From Streptomyces scabichelini (GTDB lineage Bacteria > Actinomycetota > Actinomycetes > Streptomycetales > Streptomycetaceae): DNA of 64,000 nucleotides. Below the pieces are notes generated by a model. It made no database searches, had not been told where the DNA came from, and saw only the letters and a list, made by a program, of their open reading frames with translations. Numbering within the stretch: position 1 is the stretch's first letter; each line of letters begins with the position of its first letter. Below, one piece after another: positions 46,891 to 55,189 of the stretch. Position numbers and translations under genes: made by a program. The stretch covers positions 1 to 64,000 of the forward strand of contig NZ_JAAKZY010000005.1 of the NCBI RefSeq assembly GCF_011045015.1, given 5' to 3'.

Positions 46891-47583
46891 ATGAGCCATG
46901 AATCAACGCTGCGTCGGTTAGCCGCCGAACCCATGATCGACCTGCCCGCCGGAGAGATCGTGCTGCGGGACGAGGGCACGATGACGGACTGGAAGGTCGA
47001 GGTCGCCGCCTTCCAGTTGGCGCCGACTCCGGTCACCCGCGAGCTGTACGCCGCTGTGCTGGGCGAGGCGCCGGAGAGCTCAGCGGGGCCTCGAACGCCG
47101 GTGACCGAGGTCTCATGGAAGGACGCCGTCCGGTTCTGCAACCTGTTCTCGCAGGTGGCCGGGCTCGATCCCTGCTACTCGATGGGCGACAGCCGCGACG
47201 CGGAGGACGTGGTCTGCGACTGGGCGGCCAACGGCTACCGTCTTCCGTCCGAGGCGGAATGGGAGTTCGCCTGTCGCGCCGGGAGTTCGGACGTCCGCTA
47301 CGGAGAGCTGGACGAGATCGCGTGGTATCGCGGCAACTCCGGGGGCGAGCTGCACGACGTCGCGCAGCGGGAGCCGAACGCGTGGGGCCTCCACGACGTG
47401 ATCGGCAATGTCTGGGAGTGGTGCTGGGACGTCTACGACCCCCGGGTCTACGGCCCGTACCGCGTCTTCCGCGGCGGCGGCTTCTTCGATCAGCCCCGGG
47501 GGTGCCGGGCGTCGTGCCGCCGCAAGAGCCACCCGACCCTCGCCATCGACGACCTCGGATTCAGGCTCGCCCGATCGCTGTGA
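46891..47583 (+). CDS. SUMF1/formylglycine-generating-enzyme-like protein
   Basis: 230 aa; ATG at 46891 with GGAG ten bases upstream. The SUMF1 fold is recognised by PVTRELYAAVLG, PVTEVSWKDAVRFCN, GYRLPSEAEWEFACRAG, GLHDVIGNVWEWCWD, VFRGGGFF and the terminal DDLGFRLARS. True formylglycine-generating enzymes carry a spaced Cys pair in the C-terminal RGGS region. Here the cysteines sit in GCRASCRRK, the arrangement of the wider SUMF1 family (compare PvdO- and EgtB-type proteins), so sulfatase activation is unlikely. Known relatives oxidise or modify natural products. It sits 53 bp upstream of the PPTase gene, probably in one transcript. A tailoring role is inferred. Confidence 0.85.
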   Translation: MSHESTLRRLAAEPMIDLPAGEIVLRDEGTMTDWKVEVAAFQLAPTPVTRELYAAVLGEAPESSAGPRTPVTEVSWKDAVRFCNLFSQVAGLDPCYSMGDSRDAEDVVCDWAANGYRLPSEAEWEFACRAGSSDVRYGELDEIAWYRGNSGGELHDVAQREPNAWGLHDVIGNVWEWCWDVYDPRVYGPYRVFRGGGFFDQPRGCRASCRRKSHPTLAIDDLGFRLARSL

Positions 47584-47636
47584 GCGCGGCAGGTGGAAGA
47601 AAGCTCGGGAACGGGGGGCGTGGGACATGGGGTGTT

Positions 47637-48314
47637 GTGGTGATCGATGAGTTACTGCCTTCGCCCATCGGCACGGGCAGCACCTTCGTCGACTACGGCG
47701 CGGCGCTGACCGCCCTGTACCCGCAGGAGGCCGCCGCCGTCGCGAGCGCCAAGCCGAAGCGTCGACAGGAATACGCAAACGTCCGCATGTGCGCGCGCCG
47801 CGCCATGAGCGAACTGGGCGTGCCGCCGGCGCCCGTGCTGTCGGGCGCGCGTGGTGAACCGCTGTGGCCCGACGGCATCGTCGGCAGCTTGACCCACTGT
47901 CCCGGGTTCCGGGCCGCCGCCGTGGGCCGCTCCTCCGCGTTCGTCGGGCTCGGCATCGACGCCGAACCCGACCTTCCCCTGGCGGAGAATTTGCTGGAGT
48001 TCATCTCGCTGCCCCAGGAGCAGGCGCGGGTACACGCGTTGACGCAGTCCTCTCCCGGAGTCTGCTGGGACCGGTTGTTGTTCAGCGCCAAGGAGACGGT
48101 GTTCAAGATCTGGTTCCCGCTCGCCAAGCGCGAACTCGACTTCGACGAGGCGGACATCCGCATCGACCCCGACTCCGGCACCTTCTCCGCGCGACTGCTC
48201 GTCCTGGGCCCCACCGCCGACGGGGAGCGCATCGAAGGGTTCAACGGCCGGTGGCTCTCCCGCCAGGGCATACTGCTCACCGCGATCGCCCTGCGGCGGA
48301 CCACGGCGCCGTGA
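47637..48314 (+). CDS. 4'-phosphopantetheinyl transferase (Sfp/EntD type)
   Basis: About 225 aa; GTG codons at 47637 and 47640 are both possible starts, and no ATG is in frame nearby. The family signature is clear: GSLTHCPGF, GLGIDAEPD (Mg-binding Asp and Glu) and FSAKETVFKIWFPL, as in EntD/Svp proteins. It transfers the phosphopantetheine arm of CoA to the Ser of carrier proteins. With at least twelve ACPs in the adjacent PKS, activating that assembly line is the obvious job, though Streptomyces PPTases are promiscuous. It closes the PKS-associated block; the next genes are remnants. Confidence 0.93.
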   Translation: MVIDELLPSPIGTGSTFVDYGAALTALYPQEAAAVASAKPKRRQEYANVRMCARRAMSELGVPPAPVLSGARGEPLWPDGIVGSLTHCPGFRAAAVGRSSAFVGLGIDAEPDLPLAENLLEFISLPQEQARVHALTQSSPGVCWDRLLFSAKETVFKIWFPLAKRELDFDEADIRIDPDSGTFSARLLVLGPTADGERIEGFNGRWLSRQGILLTAIALRRTTAP

Positions 48315-48333
48315 CCGTCACGGCTTCAGTCAG

Positions 48334-48537
48334 TCACTCTCGGCCGGCCGTCACGGAGCCGAAGGCCCTCCCGTACCAGACCAGCGGTGCGCCCTCGGAG
48401 CTTGGAAACCGTGCGTCGATGACCCTGCCCGCCAGCAGCTCGTGGTCACCCACCGGGATCGTGTCCAACGCCGCGCAGTGCAGGGACACGTGCGCATCGT
48501 CCAGGCAGGGCGGTCCGCCACCGCGCCACTGGGTGAA
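48334..48537 (-). pseudogene. C-terminal fragment of a flavin reductase family protein
   Basis: About 67 codons to a TAA/TGA-type stop at 48334 read like the C-terminus of the FMN-binding flavin reductase domain: AHVSLHCAALDTIPVGDHEL, LLAGRVIDA, then PLVWYGRAFG. The N-terminal two thirds are absent; upstream sequence belongs to the plus-strand MMPL remnant. It is a truncated relic of a gene joined at a recombination point near 48540. Confidence 0.6.
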
Positions 48538-48555
48538 GTGAAGGCGTATCCAGCC

Positions 48556-50403
48556 ATGGCAACTGTCCTTTATCACCTGGGCCGTGCGGCCTTCCGGTGG
48601 CGTTGGTTCGTCACCTTGTTGTGGGTGGCGGTACTGGGCGCCGCCGGTTTCGCCGCTTCGAAGGCGCCCGCCGTTGCGGATGAGGGCTTCACCATGCACG
48701 GCTCCCAGGTCGCCAGTGCCGTCGACCCCTTCCAGGCGAAGGCGATGAGCAGGGACGGTACGACGGCGTACGCGACCGTCAGCTTCAAGGCCGGCGCCGA
48801 CGACCTGACCGATGCGAGCAAGAAGCACCTGGAGCGCGCCATCGACGGGGCCCGGGATGCGGGCCTGCCCGTCGAGGTCGGCGGCGACACGCTGGCCACC
48901 CAGCCCTCGGCTGGCGGTGCGGTCAAGGTGATCGGCATCGCGGTGGCCACCGTGGTCCTGCTGATCACCTTCGGGTCGCTGGCCGCCGCCGGGTTGCCGC
49001 TGCTGACCGCGACCCTCGGTGTCGGCGTCAGCGTGGCCGGGGTCATAGCCGCGTCGGAGGCGTTCGGCCTGTCCGAGAGCACCGGCACCCTGGCCACCAT
49101 GCTCGGTCTGGCCTGCGGCATCGATTACGCCCTGTTCGTCGTCTCCCGGTATCGGGAGGAGTGCGCGAAGGGGCACACGCCGCGGGAGGCAACAGGTCTC
49201 GCTGCCGGTACGGCCGGTTCGGCGGTCGTCTTCGCCGGCCTCACTGTCGTCATCGCGCTGGCGGGGCAGTCCGTCGTCGGCATTCCGCTGCTCACCAAGA
49301 TGGGGCTCGCCGCCGCTGCGACGGTTCTGGTCGCGGTGCTGGTGTGCCTGACGCTGGTCCCGGCCGTCCTCGGGTTCACCGATCCTGCGATGCGCACGCT
49401 GTACCGGGACTGGGCGGACATCGCTCGCGCCGTAGTGGCCCGCCTGCGAGGGGAGGCGGCGCGCCGGCCGGACGACCCGCGTCTGGCCCTGCTCGTCGGT
49501 GAACTGTCGGTGCGCGACGAGGACTTCCGGCGGTGGTGGGCGGACGACCGCGTGACGGAAAAGTGGACCGGCGCCCAGCACCTGCATCACCCCACCGTCG
49601 GCGACCTCACCCTTCGGTGGGACGCGCTCACCGGCACCGCCGACCGCGATCAGCAGCTTGTTGTGTGGACGGCCGAGCCCGGCACGCCGTCCCATGACGC
49701 GCTCCGGCTCCTCGTTCTGTGGACCGTCCAGTCCGTGCAGCGGGCTTTCGACCTGCTGGAACGCATCGCGACGCACCCCGAAGGCGCACGGTTGAGCAAA
49801 CTCGCCGACGGCGCCGGCCTGAACCGAAGCACCGCCCACAATCTGCTCGCCTCCCTCGAAGGGCTCGGCTACATCACCCAGGACAAGAAGGGCGCCGCCT
49901 ACCGGCTGACCGGCAAGCTCAACCGCCTGCTGCGCCTGGACGCCGAGGCAGAACACGCCCTGCGCGCCCGCATCCGGCCCGTACTCCAGAAGGTGAGCCA
50001 GGCATCGGGCGAGTCCACCTTCCTCGCGTTCGCCACCGGCACCGACTACCTGTGCGTGGACGCCGTGCAATCGGACCAGCCCCTGCACCTCGCCATCAGG
50101 CCCGGCGAGCGAAAGCCGCTGATCGGCGAGGCGCTCGGCCACGCCCTGCTCACAGCCAACGCCGACCTCGCTCACTTGGTCCGCGCCGATGACCCGGATC
50201 GGTGGGAACGCCACGCACAGGAGATCGCCGACGCCAAGCACCGCGGCTTCGCCCTCGACCTGGACAGCCAGCAGGCAGGGATCTCGTGTGTCGCGGTCGC
50301 GGTCACCCCACGCGCCGCGATCGCCGTTGCCGGGCCCACCAACCGCCTCCCGGAACCACCCCTCATCACGTCGCGGATGTCGTGGTACGAGAACCGCTCC
50401 TGA
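48556..50403 (+). pseudogene. in-frame chimera: truncated MMPL transporter + MmyB-like regulator tail + IclR regulator
   Basis: One open frame (615 codons, ATG 48556) made of three unrelated families. Residues 1-275 are the N-half of an MMPL transporter: TM1, then a shortened periplasmic part (about 50 residues appear missing between FTMHG and SQVASAVDPF), then five more TM segments ending TLVPAVLGF. Residues 276-390 match the C-terminal ligand-binding part of MmyB-like HTH regulators (LYRDWADIARAVVARLR, DDPRLALLVGELS, HPTVGDLTLRWDAL, EPGTPSHDALRLL). From about 391 it is an IclR regulator: wHTH (SVQRAFDLLERIA, LNRSTAHNLLASLEGLGYI) and effector domain. A GTG at 49735 could start the IclR part alone, which is nearly complete and might function. 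The rest is debris. Confidence 0.75.
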
Positions 50404-50749
50404 CAAGGGTCCTGTTGTTTGTGGCTATCGCCGAGGCGGTCGCGGCAGGACGGGACCAAAGTGATGGGTGCCAACCCGCTTGTTCCATGCCGCGCAGGCC
50501 GAGTGCCAGATCGATGCCCGCTAATCAGCGGGACAAGTTTTGAGTCGGCCGCGGTTGGACCTGACGGTGCACCCGGCAACACGCTCAGACTTGACACAGA
50601 ATCGACCTGGAAGCGTAGGTTCTCAGCCGCTGTGTCATGCGGCGACGCGGTGACCTGGACGTTTTCAGGCTGTCTCACGTCGAGTCATGTGCCTGCTGTC
50701 TCAGCGTCGTGTCATTTCCTCAGGTGAGTGCAGAACGGCCGACCACTCC
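50404..50749. other. 346-bp non-coding stretch with hairpin and promoter-like element
   Basis: No gene found. A 6-bp hairpin (50517-50522 with 50527-50532) may end the IclR transcript. A TTGACA element at 50591 points rightward, but no gene follows before the opposing regulator. Confidence 0.45.
50591..50621 (+). promoter_or_regulatory. orphan promoter-like element with 19-bp spacer
   Basis: TTGACA (50591-50596), 19 bases, then TAGGTT (50616-50621). A 19-bp spacer is typical of MerR-controlled promoters. The ACCT/AGGT half-sites inside give weak symmetry. No plus-strand gene follows, so it may be left from a lost gene. Confidence 0.3.
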
Positions 50750-51331
50750 TCAGTCCTGGTCCGCGCCGTCTGCTGTGTGGGGAAGCAGGGGGAACAGTCG
50801 GGTGATGAGGGCCACCGGTCGAGCGCCGTCGGGCCGGGCCAGGGGGCGTTGTTCGCGGTCCTGGTAGGGCGCGAGGGCCCGTCGGATCACGTCCGCGACC
50901 CGGCTCATCTCTTCGGGTGTCAGGTAGGCGACGGCGCTGAAGGCTTCGTCGTGGCGCCATTCGGACGGCGCTTCATCTCGCTGGGTCAGCCATCGCTGCC
51001 AGCTTTCGTCCTCCAGCCCACGAGCCAAGTCGCCGAACTGCTCCTCCGCCATGGGACCGTCGGCAGCGGGGGTGTGCTGCCTCAGACGCCATGGCCGTGC
51101 GCGGCCCCCGCGGTGGGGGGCTTCTTCGATGTATCCGTGGCGTGCGAGCTGGCGTAGGTGGAATGAGCAGAGGCCAGAGCTGTAACCCAGCCGGGAGGCG
51201 GCTTCGGTCGCCGTGACGGTGCCGACTTCAGCGAGCAGGTCCAGCAGGGCTGTGCGGACTTCGTGCTCACGCAATTCTTCGCCGCTGCCTGCCGCCTGGT
51301 CGTCCGGGGTGTTGACGTCATCTTCAGTCAC
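50750..51331 (-). CDS. ArsR-like winged-helix transcriptional regulator
   Basis: 193 aa from the GTG at 51331. The N-terminal wHTH is clear (EHEVRTALLDLLAEVGTVTA, AASRLGYSSGLCSFHLRQLARHGYIEEA), followed by a Trp/Arg-rich C-terminal region (PWRLRQ, WQRWLTQRDEAPSEW) typical of Streptomyces regulators of this type. An alternative start at 51415 would run across the divergent gene's promoter and start and is rejected. It is divergent from the peptide deformylase gene, and its own start codon lies inside a 15-bp palindrome, so it probably represses itself and perhaps the deformylase. No metal-binding Cys motif is obvious; the signal sensed is unknown. Confidence 0.8.
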   Translation of the reverse strand: MTEDDVNTPDDQAAGSGEELREHEVRTALLDLLAEVGTVTATEAASRLGYSSGLCSFHLRQLARHGYIEEAPHRGGRARPWRLRQHTPAADGPMAEEQFGDLARGLEDESWQRWLTQRDEAPSEWRHDEAFSAVAYLTPEEMSRVADVIRRALAPYQDREQRPLARPDGARPVALITRLFPLLPHTADGADQD

Positions 51332-51342
51332 TTTGCAAGTGA
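51328..51342. promoter_or_regulatory. 15-bp palindromic operator in the ArsR/deformylase divergent region
   Basis: TCACTTTGCAAGTGA: perfect 6-bp arms around TGC, overlapping the GTG start of the ArsR-like gene and 72 bp upstream of the deformylase ATG. Its length and placement fit an ArsR-type dimer site. Confidence 0.6.
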
Positions 51343-51413
51343 TAGTCCTGCTGAAGGCGATCAGCTGCGGTGACCACCACGGCATCTGTGGCGTGCGCAA
51401 AAGGGAGACAGTC

Positions 51414-52076
51414 ATGTCTGTTCGTCACGAGCGGTCCCATTCCGTCGACCGACGAGTCCGTGTGCAAGGCCGCCCGGTGGACACCTATCCGGCTCTGCCG
51501 CCAGAGGCGGGACGGGGTTCGGTTCGCAGGGTCACGGTCGTGGGCGAGGAGGTGCTGAGCCGTCCGCGCCGGGAGGTGACCGAGTTCGGGACTCCGGAGT
51601 TGTCGGCGTTAATCGACGACATGTTCCTGACCATGTATGTCGCCGACGGTGCCGGCCTGGCCGCCAACCAGGTTGGCGTTGGCCTACACCTATTCGTGTA
51701 CGACTGCCCGGACGACTATGGAATCCGGCATGTCGGTCACATCATCAACCCGGTTCTGGACCTGCCCGATCCAGGGAGTCGGCGACTCGTTGACGAATTC
51801 GAGGGCTGCCTGTCCGTGCCCGGTGCCGCCATGGCGGTTCCCCGCACCGATCGTGCTGTCGCTCGTGGGTTCGACAAGGACGGCGACCCTCTCGTCATTG
51901 AGGGATTGGGTTACTTTGCCCGGTGTCTGCAGCATGAGACCGATCACCTTATCGGCCACACGTATCTTGATCGGCTCTCCAAGCGGGACCGCAAGGACGC
52001 GTTGCGGCAGATGGAAGACCGCAGGGAGGACGTCTTCGCGCAACGCGCGATCAAGGCCGCCAGTTTGGGTCGGTGA
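51414..52076 (+). CDS. def: peptide deformylase
   Basis: 220 aa; ATG at 51414 behind GGGAG. All three deformylase motifs are present: GAGLAANQVG, EGCLSVPG (metal-ligand Cys) and QHETDHLIG (HExxH with two metal-ligand His and catalytic Glu). The enzyme removes formyl groups from nascent N-terminal Met. The 30-40 residue N-terminal extension, rich in Arg and Pro, is typical of Streptomyces paralogues. Streptomyces normally carry several copies, so this need not be the housekeeping gene. Its private divergent regulator suggests conditional expression. A resistance or stress role is possible but not shown. Confidence 0.92.
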   Translation: MSVRHERSHSVDRRVRVQGRPVDTYPALPPEAGRGSVRRVTVVGEEVLSRPRREVTEFGTPELSALIDDMFLTMYVADGAGLAANQVGVGLHLFVYDCPDDYGIRHVGHIINPVLDLPDPGSRRLVDEFEGCLSVPGAAMAVPRTDRAVARGFDKDGDPLVIEGLGYFARCLQHETDHLIGHTYLDRLSKRDRKDALRQMEDRREDVFAQRAIKAASLGR

Positions 52077-52092
52077 GACGCCGCATTAGCGT

Positions 52093-52959
52093 CTAGCCAG
52101 GGGTGCGGACCATTGGTCCCGTCGCTGAGTGGATCGCTGCGACAACAGCTTCGCCGAGTGGGGTCAGTCTCATCGGTGATGCCGTGGTTGCGCGGATGAA
52201 GAGCGGGTGCCCGATCTCTCGTTTCAGCCTCCCGATCCTGGTGATCAGTGCGGTGTGATGGGTCCCGAGCGCTTCGGCTGCTTCCTTGAGCGTTCGATAG
52301 TGCGCCACTGCGGCGAACTCGCGAAGGCGGTCCCATGCGCCGGGTCCCGTGAAGGCAGGACGGAGGATTTCCGGTGCCTCTCTGGCCTGAGCTGCCAACT
52401 GCGCGAGTTCGGGGCGGGTGTGCCCGTTCACCTTGGTCACGGGGATTCCGTGCAGCTTGGCCCAGCGGGTCATGGTCGTGGGGCTGAGGCCCTTCTCGCG
52501 GCCGAGCTCTGCCAGGGTCCGGCCGTGGACCAAGTACTGCTCGCGGAGCCATGCTCCGTCGACGTAGCCCTTGCGCGGGCCCGTTGCGTTGGGCTCGCGG
52601 ATCTCGATGCAGTACTGCTCGGCGAGACGCCTCGTAACGTTGCGGCTGACGCCAGCGAGGTCCGCGATCTGGCGGAGGCCGAGACGTTCTGCGTAGTAGA
52701 GCCGCCGGAACTCGTCCGGCGGGAAGGCATGCTTCGCGATCCGCATGGCCTCGCCGTCGTTCCGCCGGCGACTGCGTGGCCTCGGCTGGGCCGGTGCGGG
52801 AGACCGGTGCAGCAGAACTCGGACAGCTTCATGTGACGTCCCGAGTTCGCGGGCGGCCTGCTCCGTCGTCATGGACGGTGAACGGATCATTTGATGAAGA
52901 ATGCGGATGTCGATCTTCTCCAGGTCATGACCTGTTGTTTCCAGGCCGCTGGCAATCAC
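52093..52959 (-). CDS. multi-HTH DNA-binding protein with LysR-type C-terminal helix-turn-helix; N-terminus replaced by IS sequence
   Basis: An open frame of 288 codons with at least three HTH-like segments: TTEQAARELGTSHEAVRVLL, LGLRQIADLAGVSRNVTRRL and RTLAELGREKGLSPTTMTRW. It ends in a LysR-type wHTH (LREFAAVAHYRTLKEAAEAL, HHTALITRIGRLKREIGHPL, LTPLGEAVV). No LysR effector domain follows. The first ten or so codons continue in frame from the decayed IS701 transposase (FRTVIASGL), so the gene's own N-terminus seems lost and the real start is unclear; the ATG before IRSPSMTTEQ is an option. It converges tightly (16 bp) with the deformylase gene. Function unknown beyond DNA binding. Confidence 0.55.
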   Translation of the reverse strand: MIASGLETTGHDLEKIDIRILHQMIRSPSMTTEQAARELGTSHEAVRVLLHRSPAPAQPRPRSRRRNDGEAMRIAKHAFPPDEFRRLYYAERLGLRQIADLAGVSRNVTRRLAEQYCIEIREPNATGPRKGYVDGAWLREQYLVHGRTLAELGREKGLSPTTMTRWAKLHGIPVTKVNGHTRPELAQLAAQAREAPEILRPAFTGPGAWDRLREFAAVAHYRTLKEAAEALGTHHTALITRIGRLKREIGHPLFIRATTASPMRLTPLGEAVVAAIHSATGPMVRTPG

Positions 52960-53488
52960 TGTGCGAAAAGCCGGGACGGAGCGGCCACGGGCGAAGTGGT
53001 GTGCGGGGGTGTACGGCTATGCGTGCAGCGCGTAGTACACGCGGCCGTCGGTCCACACCGTGGTCACCGTGACGATGCCGTTGTGCGTCTTGCCCAACCG
53101 GCCCAGCCACTGCCGGCCCACGTGCGCGGTGGCCGTGCCGTCTTTGCGGTCCCCGGAGTCGTCGATCGCGATGACCCCGCCGTCGTGTGGAGCAGTCGCC
53201 GACTGCTCACGCAGCAGTTCCAGCCCCCGGTCATTGACCTGCTCGGCCGCCCAGGGCGACTCGGACAGGAAGAGCTGCACCGCTGCACCCCCGGCATGCC
53301 CGCACCGGCCACCGGCTCCGCCCCGGCCAGACGGGTGATCGTCTTGTTCCGCTCCCGCGGCGCCAGCAGCCCGTCAGGTACTCGCGAAAACCCCGCCGCT
53401 GGGCCAGGCCGAAGAAGAGGTCGTCGAACTGGGCCGCGTACTTCTCCAACGGACCCGGCGCGGGCGGACACGGACGGCGCGCAGTCAT
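52940..53488 (-). mobile_element. IS701-family transposase remnant, multiply frameshifted
   Basis: Transposase homology runs through all three frames. It starts EKYAAQFDDLFFGLAQRRGF and REYLTG (53488 down to about 53390), shifts to LLAPRERNKTITRLAGAEPV, then to QLFLSESPWAAEQVNDRGLE with the DDE-type segment VIAIDDSGDRKDG and LGRLGKTHNGIVTVTTVWTD. It hits a stop at 53017, and resumes in another frame as PYTPAHHFARGRS before merging with the HTH gene. At least three frameshifts and loss of the C-terminal part make it inactive. I found no terminal inverted repeats. Confidence 0.8.
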
Positions 53489-53862
53489 CTTCAGCCCCCA
53501 GCCACGCAGTTGGCTCCTATCAGCGGCCTACGACCAAGGTCTCCTGCTGGCCGGTGCCTTGCAGTTCTCCCCTTTCGGCGGGTCGGCGGGTGTCGGAGGT
53601 ACCGTCACCCGGGGCGACCAGGCGCAGCAGCACCCGTAACGGGCATCGAGCCTCATACCGCCCTCTGAGTGAAGAATTCCCAACCATCCTGGCAAACCCG
53701 CGGATCAGCACAAGATCCACGGACAGCATCAGTGCGACAGGACACGGCTGATCTGGTCGCTGAGTGCTTTAGTCGGTCGCTCGAGCGCCGCGGTTGACCC
53801 GGCTGAACACAAGGCCGCGGTTTCTGCAGGGCGACTGACCCGAGCGGAGTTCGGTCTGTCGC
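53489..53862. other. 374-bp non-coding stretch
   Basis: Nothing recognisable. It probably holds the decayed end of the IS element on the left and the 3' flank of the small hypothetical gene on the right. Confidence 0.5.
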
Positions 53863-54216
53863 TCAGTAGCCGGGCGGGATCCGGTCCTGCGGCCCGTCAG
53901 CCACCTCTGCCGCGCCGTCTTCCATCTGCGCCCGCTTGGCCACGGCCGGGTCGGTCGAGTCCGAGACCAGCTCCGCGATGCGCAGGGTGCACTCCCACTC
54001 CGTCAGCCTGCCTTTGATCACCACCAGGTATGACTCCTGGTCGGCGAAGCGGTACACGTGGCGCCGCTTCTCGACGATATTTTTGCTCGGCACATACGTG
54101 TGGAGGGCAGCACGGAGTGCCTGCAGTGCCTGGTCCTTCGTTTCCTGCCCACGGGCGATGAACTCGGTCCTGTGCACGTCGCTGTAGTACTCCGCGATCA
54201 CGACCCAGTTGCCCAT
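53863..54216 (-). CDS. conserved small hypothetical protein
   Basis: 117 aa; ATG at 54216 (MGNWVVIAEYY) with GGGAG just upstream, preferred over an upstream in-frame Met that lies inside an inverted repeat. The protein has alternating hydrophobic/charged segments (HRTEFIARGQETKDQALQAL, VYRFADQESYLVVIKGR, WECTLRIAELV) and no membrane segment or signal peptide. It looks like a small soluble alpha/beta protein of the kind often seen in Streptomyces accessory regions. No function can be given. Confidence 0.6.
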   Translation of the reverse strand: MGNWVVIAEYYSDVHRTEFIARGQETKDQALQALRAALHTYVPSKNIVEKRRHVYRFADQESYLVVIKGRLTEWECTLRIAELVSDSTDPAVAKRAQMEDGAAEVADGPQDRIPPGY

Positions 54217-54224
54217 GCCCACTC

Positions 54225-54347
54225 CCGCTCGGCGCCGTTGCCAGTCAGCCACAGCTCAACCGCCGGGACAAGACCAATGCAGACCGAGGGGGACCGCCAC
54301 GCCGCGGCGGGTGGGACGAGCGGCTGACTGGCAACGGCGCCGAGCGG
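54225..54347. repeat. perfect 26-bp inverted repeat, arms 71 bp apart
   Basis: 54225-54250 is the exact reverse complement of 54322-54347. The left arm ends at the ribosome site of the small hypothetical gene, so its leader RNA could form a long hairpin. The 123-bp unit could equally be a MITE-like element. I see no clear target-site duplication. Confidence 0.85.
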
Positions 54348-54494
54348 TTAGAGCGGTCCACAGGACGCAGGCACGCTGCCCCAAAGAAGGCGAAAAGCAG
54401 GGGCGGACGACAGAGGGAGTCCGCCCCGCCGACCCTCGGGTTGGCGGGGCGGCGGGCCGGCGGGGCGGGGGGTCTTCAAGTTCGTATTCGGCCT

Positions 54495-55133
54495 TCAGAG
54501 CCGGATGCGGAATCCTGCGCTGAGCTGTTGCTCCCGCCGTGAGCTGGGGCCGACGCGGAGTGTGAACTCACCTGGTTCGACCACTCGGCGGTTGTCGGCC
54601 GTGACCAGTGAGCACTGCGAGGCAGGGATGCTGAGGTGGACGTCCAGGCTTGCGCCGGGACGGATTTCGACCTGAGCGAAAGCCTTCAGCTCCTGCTCGG
54701 CCCAGGTGACGCTGGTGGTCAGGTCGCTGATGTATGCCTGGACCGTTTCCAGGGCCCGGCGGCTGCCGCTGTTGGTGAGCCGCACCGTGGCGTCGACGGT
54801 GCCGTCGACGGCGACGTCTTCCTCCTGCACGACAAGGTCGGAGTAGGTGACGGTGGTGTAGGAGAGGCCCTCACCGAACGCGAACATCGGGTCCTGGGTG
54901 AGATCCGCGTAGCGGTTCCCGTGCTGGCCTCGCACCTGGTTGTAGAAGACCGGTTGCTGCCCGACGTGGCGTGCGAAGGAGACCGGGAGCCGGCCGCTGG
55001 GTTCGATGAGTCCGAGGCAGAATTCGGCGATGGCGCGGCCGCCGCGCATGCCCGGGTTGAACGCCTCGATGAGTGCCGCCGCGTTCAGTGCCGAGTCCGG
55101 GAGGGTGCTCGGCTTGGACTGGGCGAGTACGAC
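54495..55133 (-). pseudogene. C-terminal fragment of a family 3 beta-glucosidase
   Basis: About 212 codons matching the end of GH3 enzymes: VVLAQSKPSTLPDSALNAAA, EAFNPGMRGGRAIAE, LIEPSGRLPVSFARHVGQQP, FAFGEGLSYTTVTYSDL, then the fibronectin-III-like domain (VRLTNSGSR, GEFTLRVGPSSR). The catalytic N-terminal barrel (400-500 residues) is missing; upstream codons run into the divergent gene's start region. Truncated, so not an active glycosidase. Confidence 0.8.
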
Positions 55134-55189
55134 GGACGACAGGGGATCGGACGGTGCGTCGTGGAGTCGTATGAAGGGGAGCCCGCCGC

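Noticed and set aside
46891-47583. True formylglycine-generating enzyme with sulfatase partner
   Set aside because: The C-terminal Cys arrangement is unlike catalytic FGE and no sulfatase gene is nearby.
48334-50406. A 690-codon minus-strand frame opposite the MMPL/IclR chimera
   Set aside because: Only its last 67 codons resemble a protein (flavin reductase); the rest is antisense shadow.
53017-53280. An intact small transposase gene
   Set aside because: It is only the middle of an IS701 transposase; both flanking parts are in other frames.
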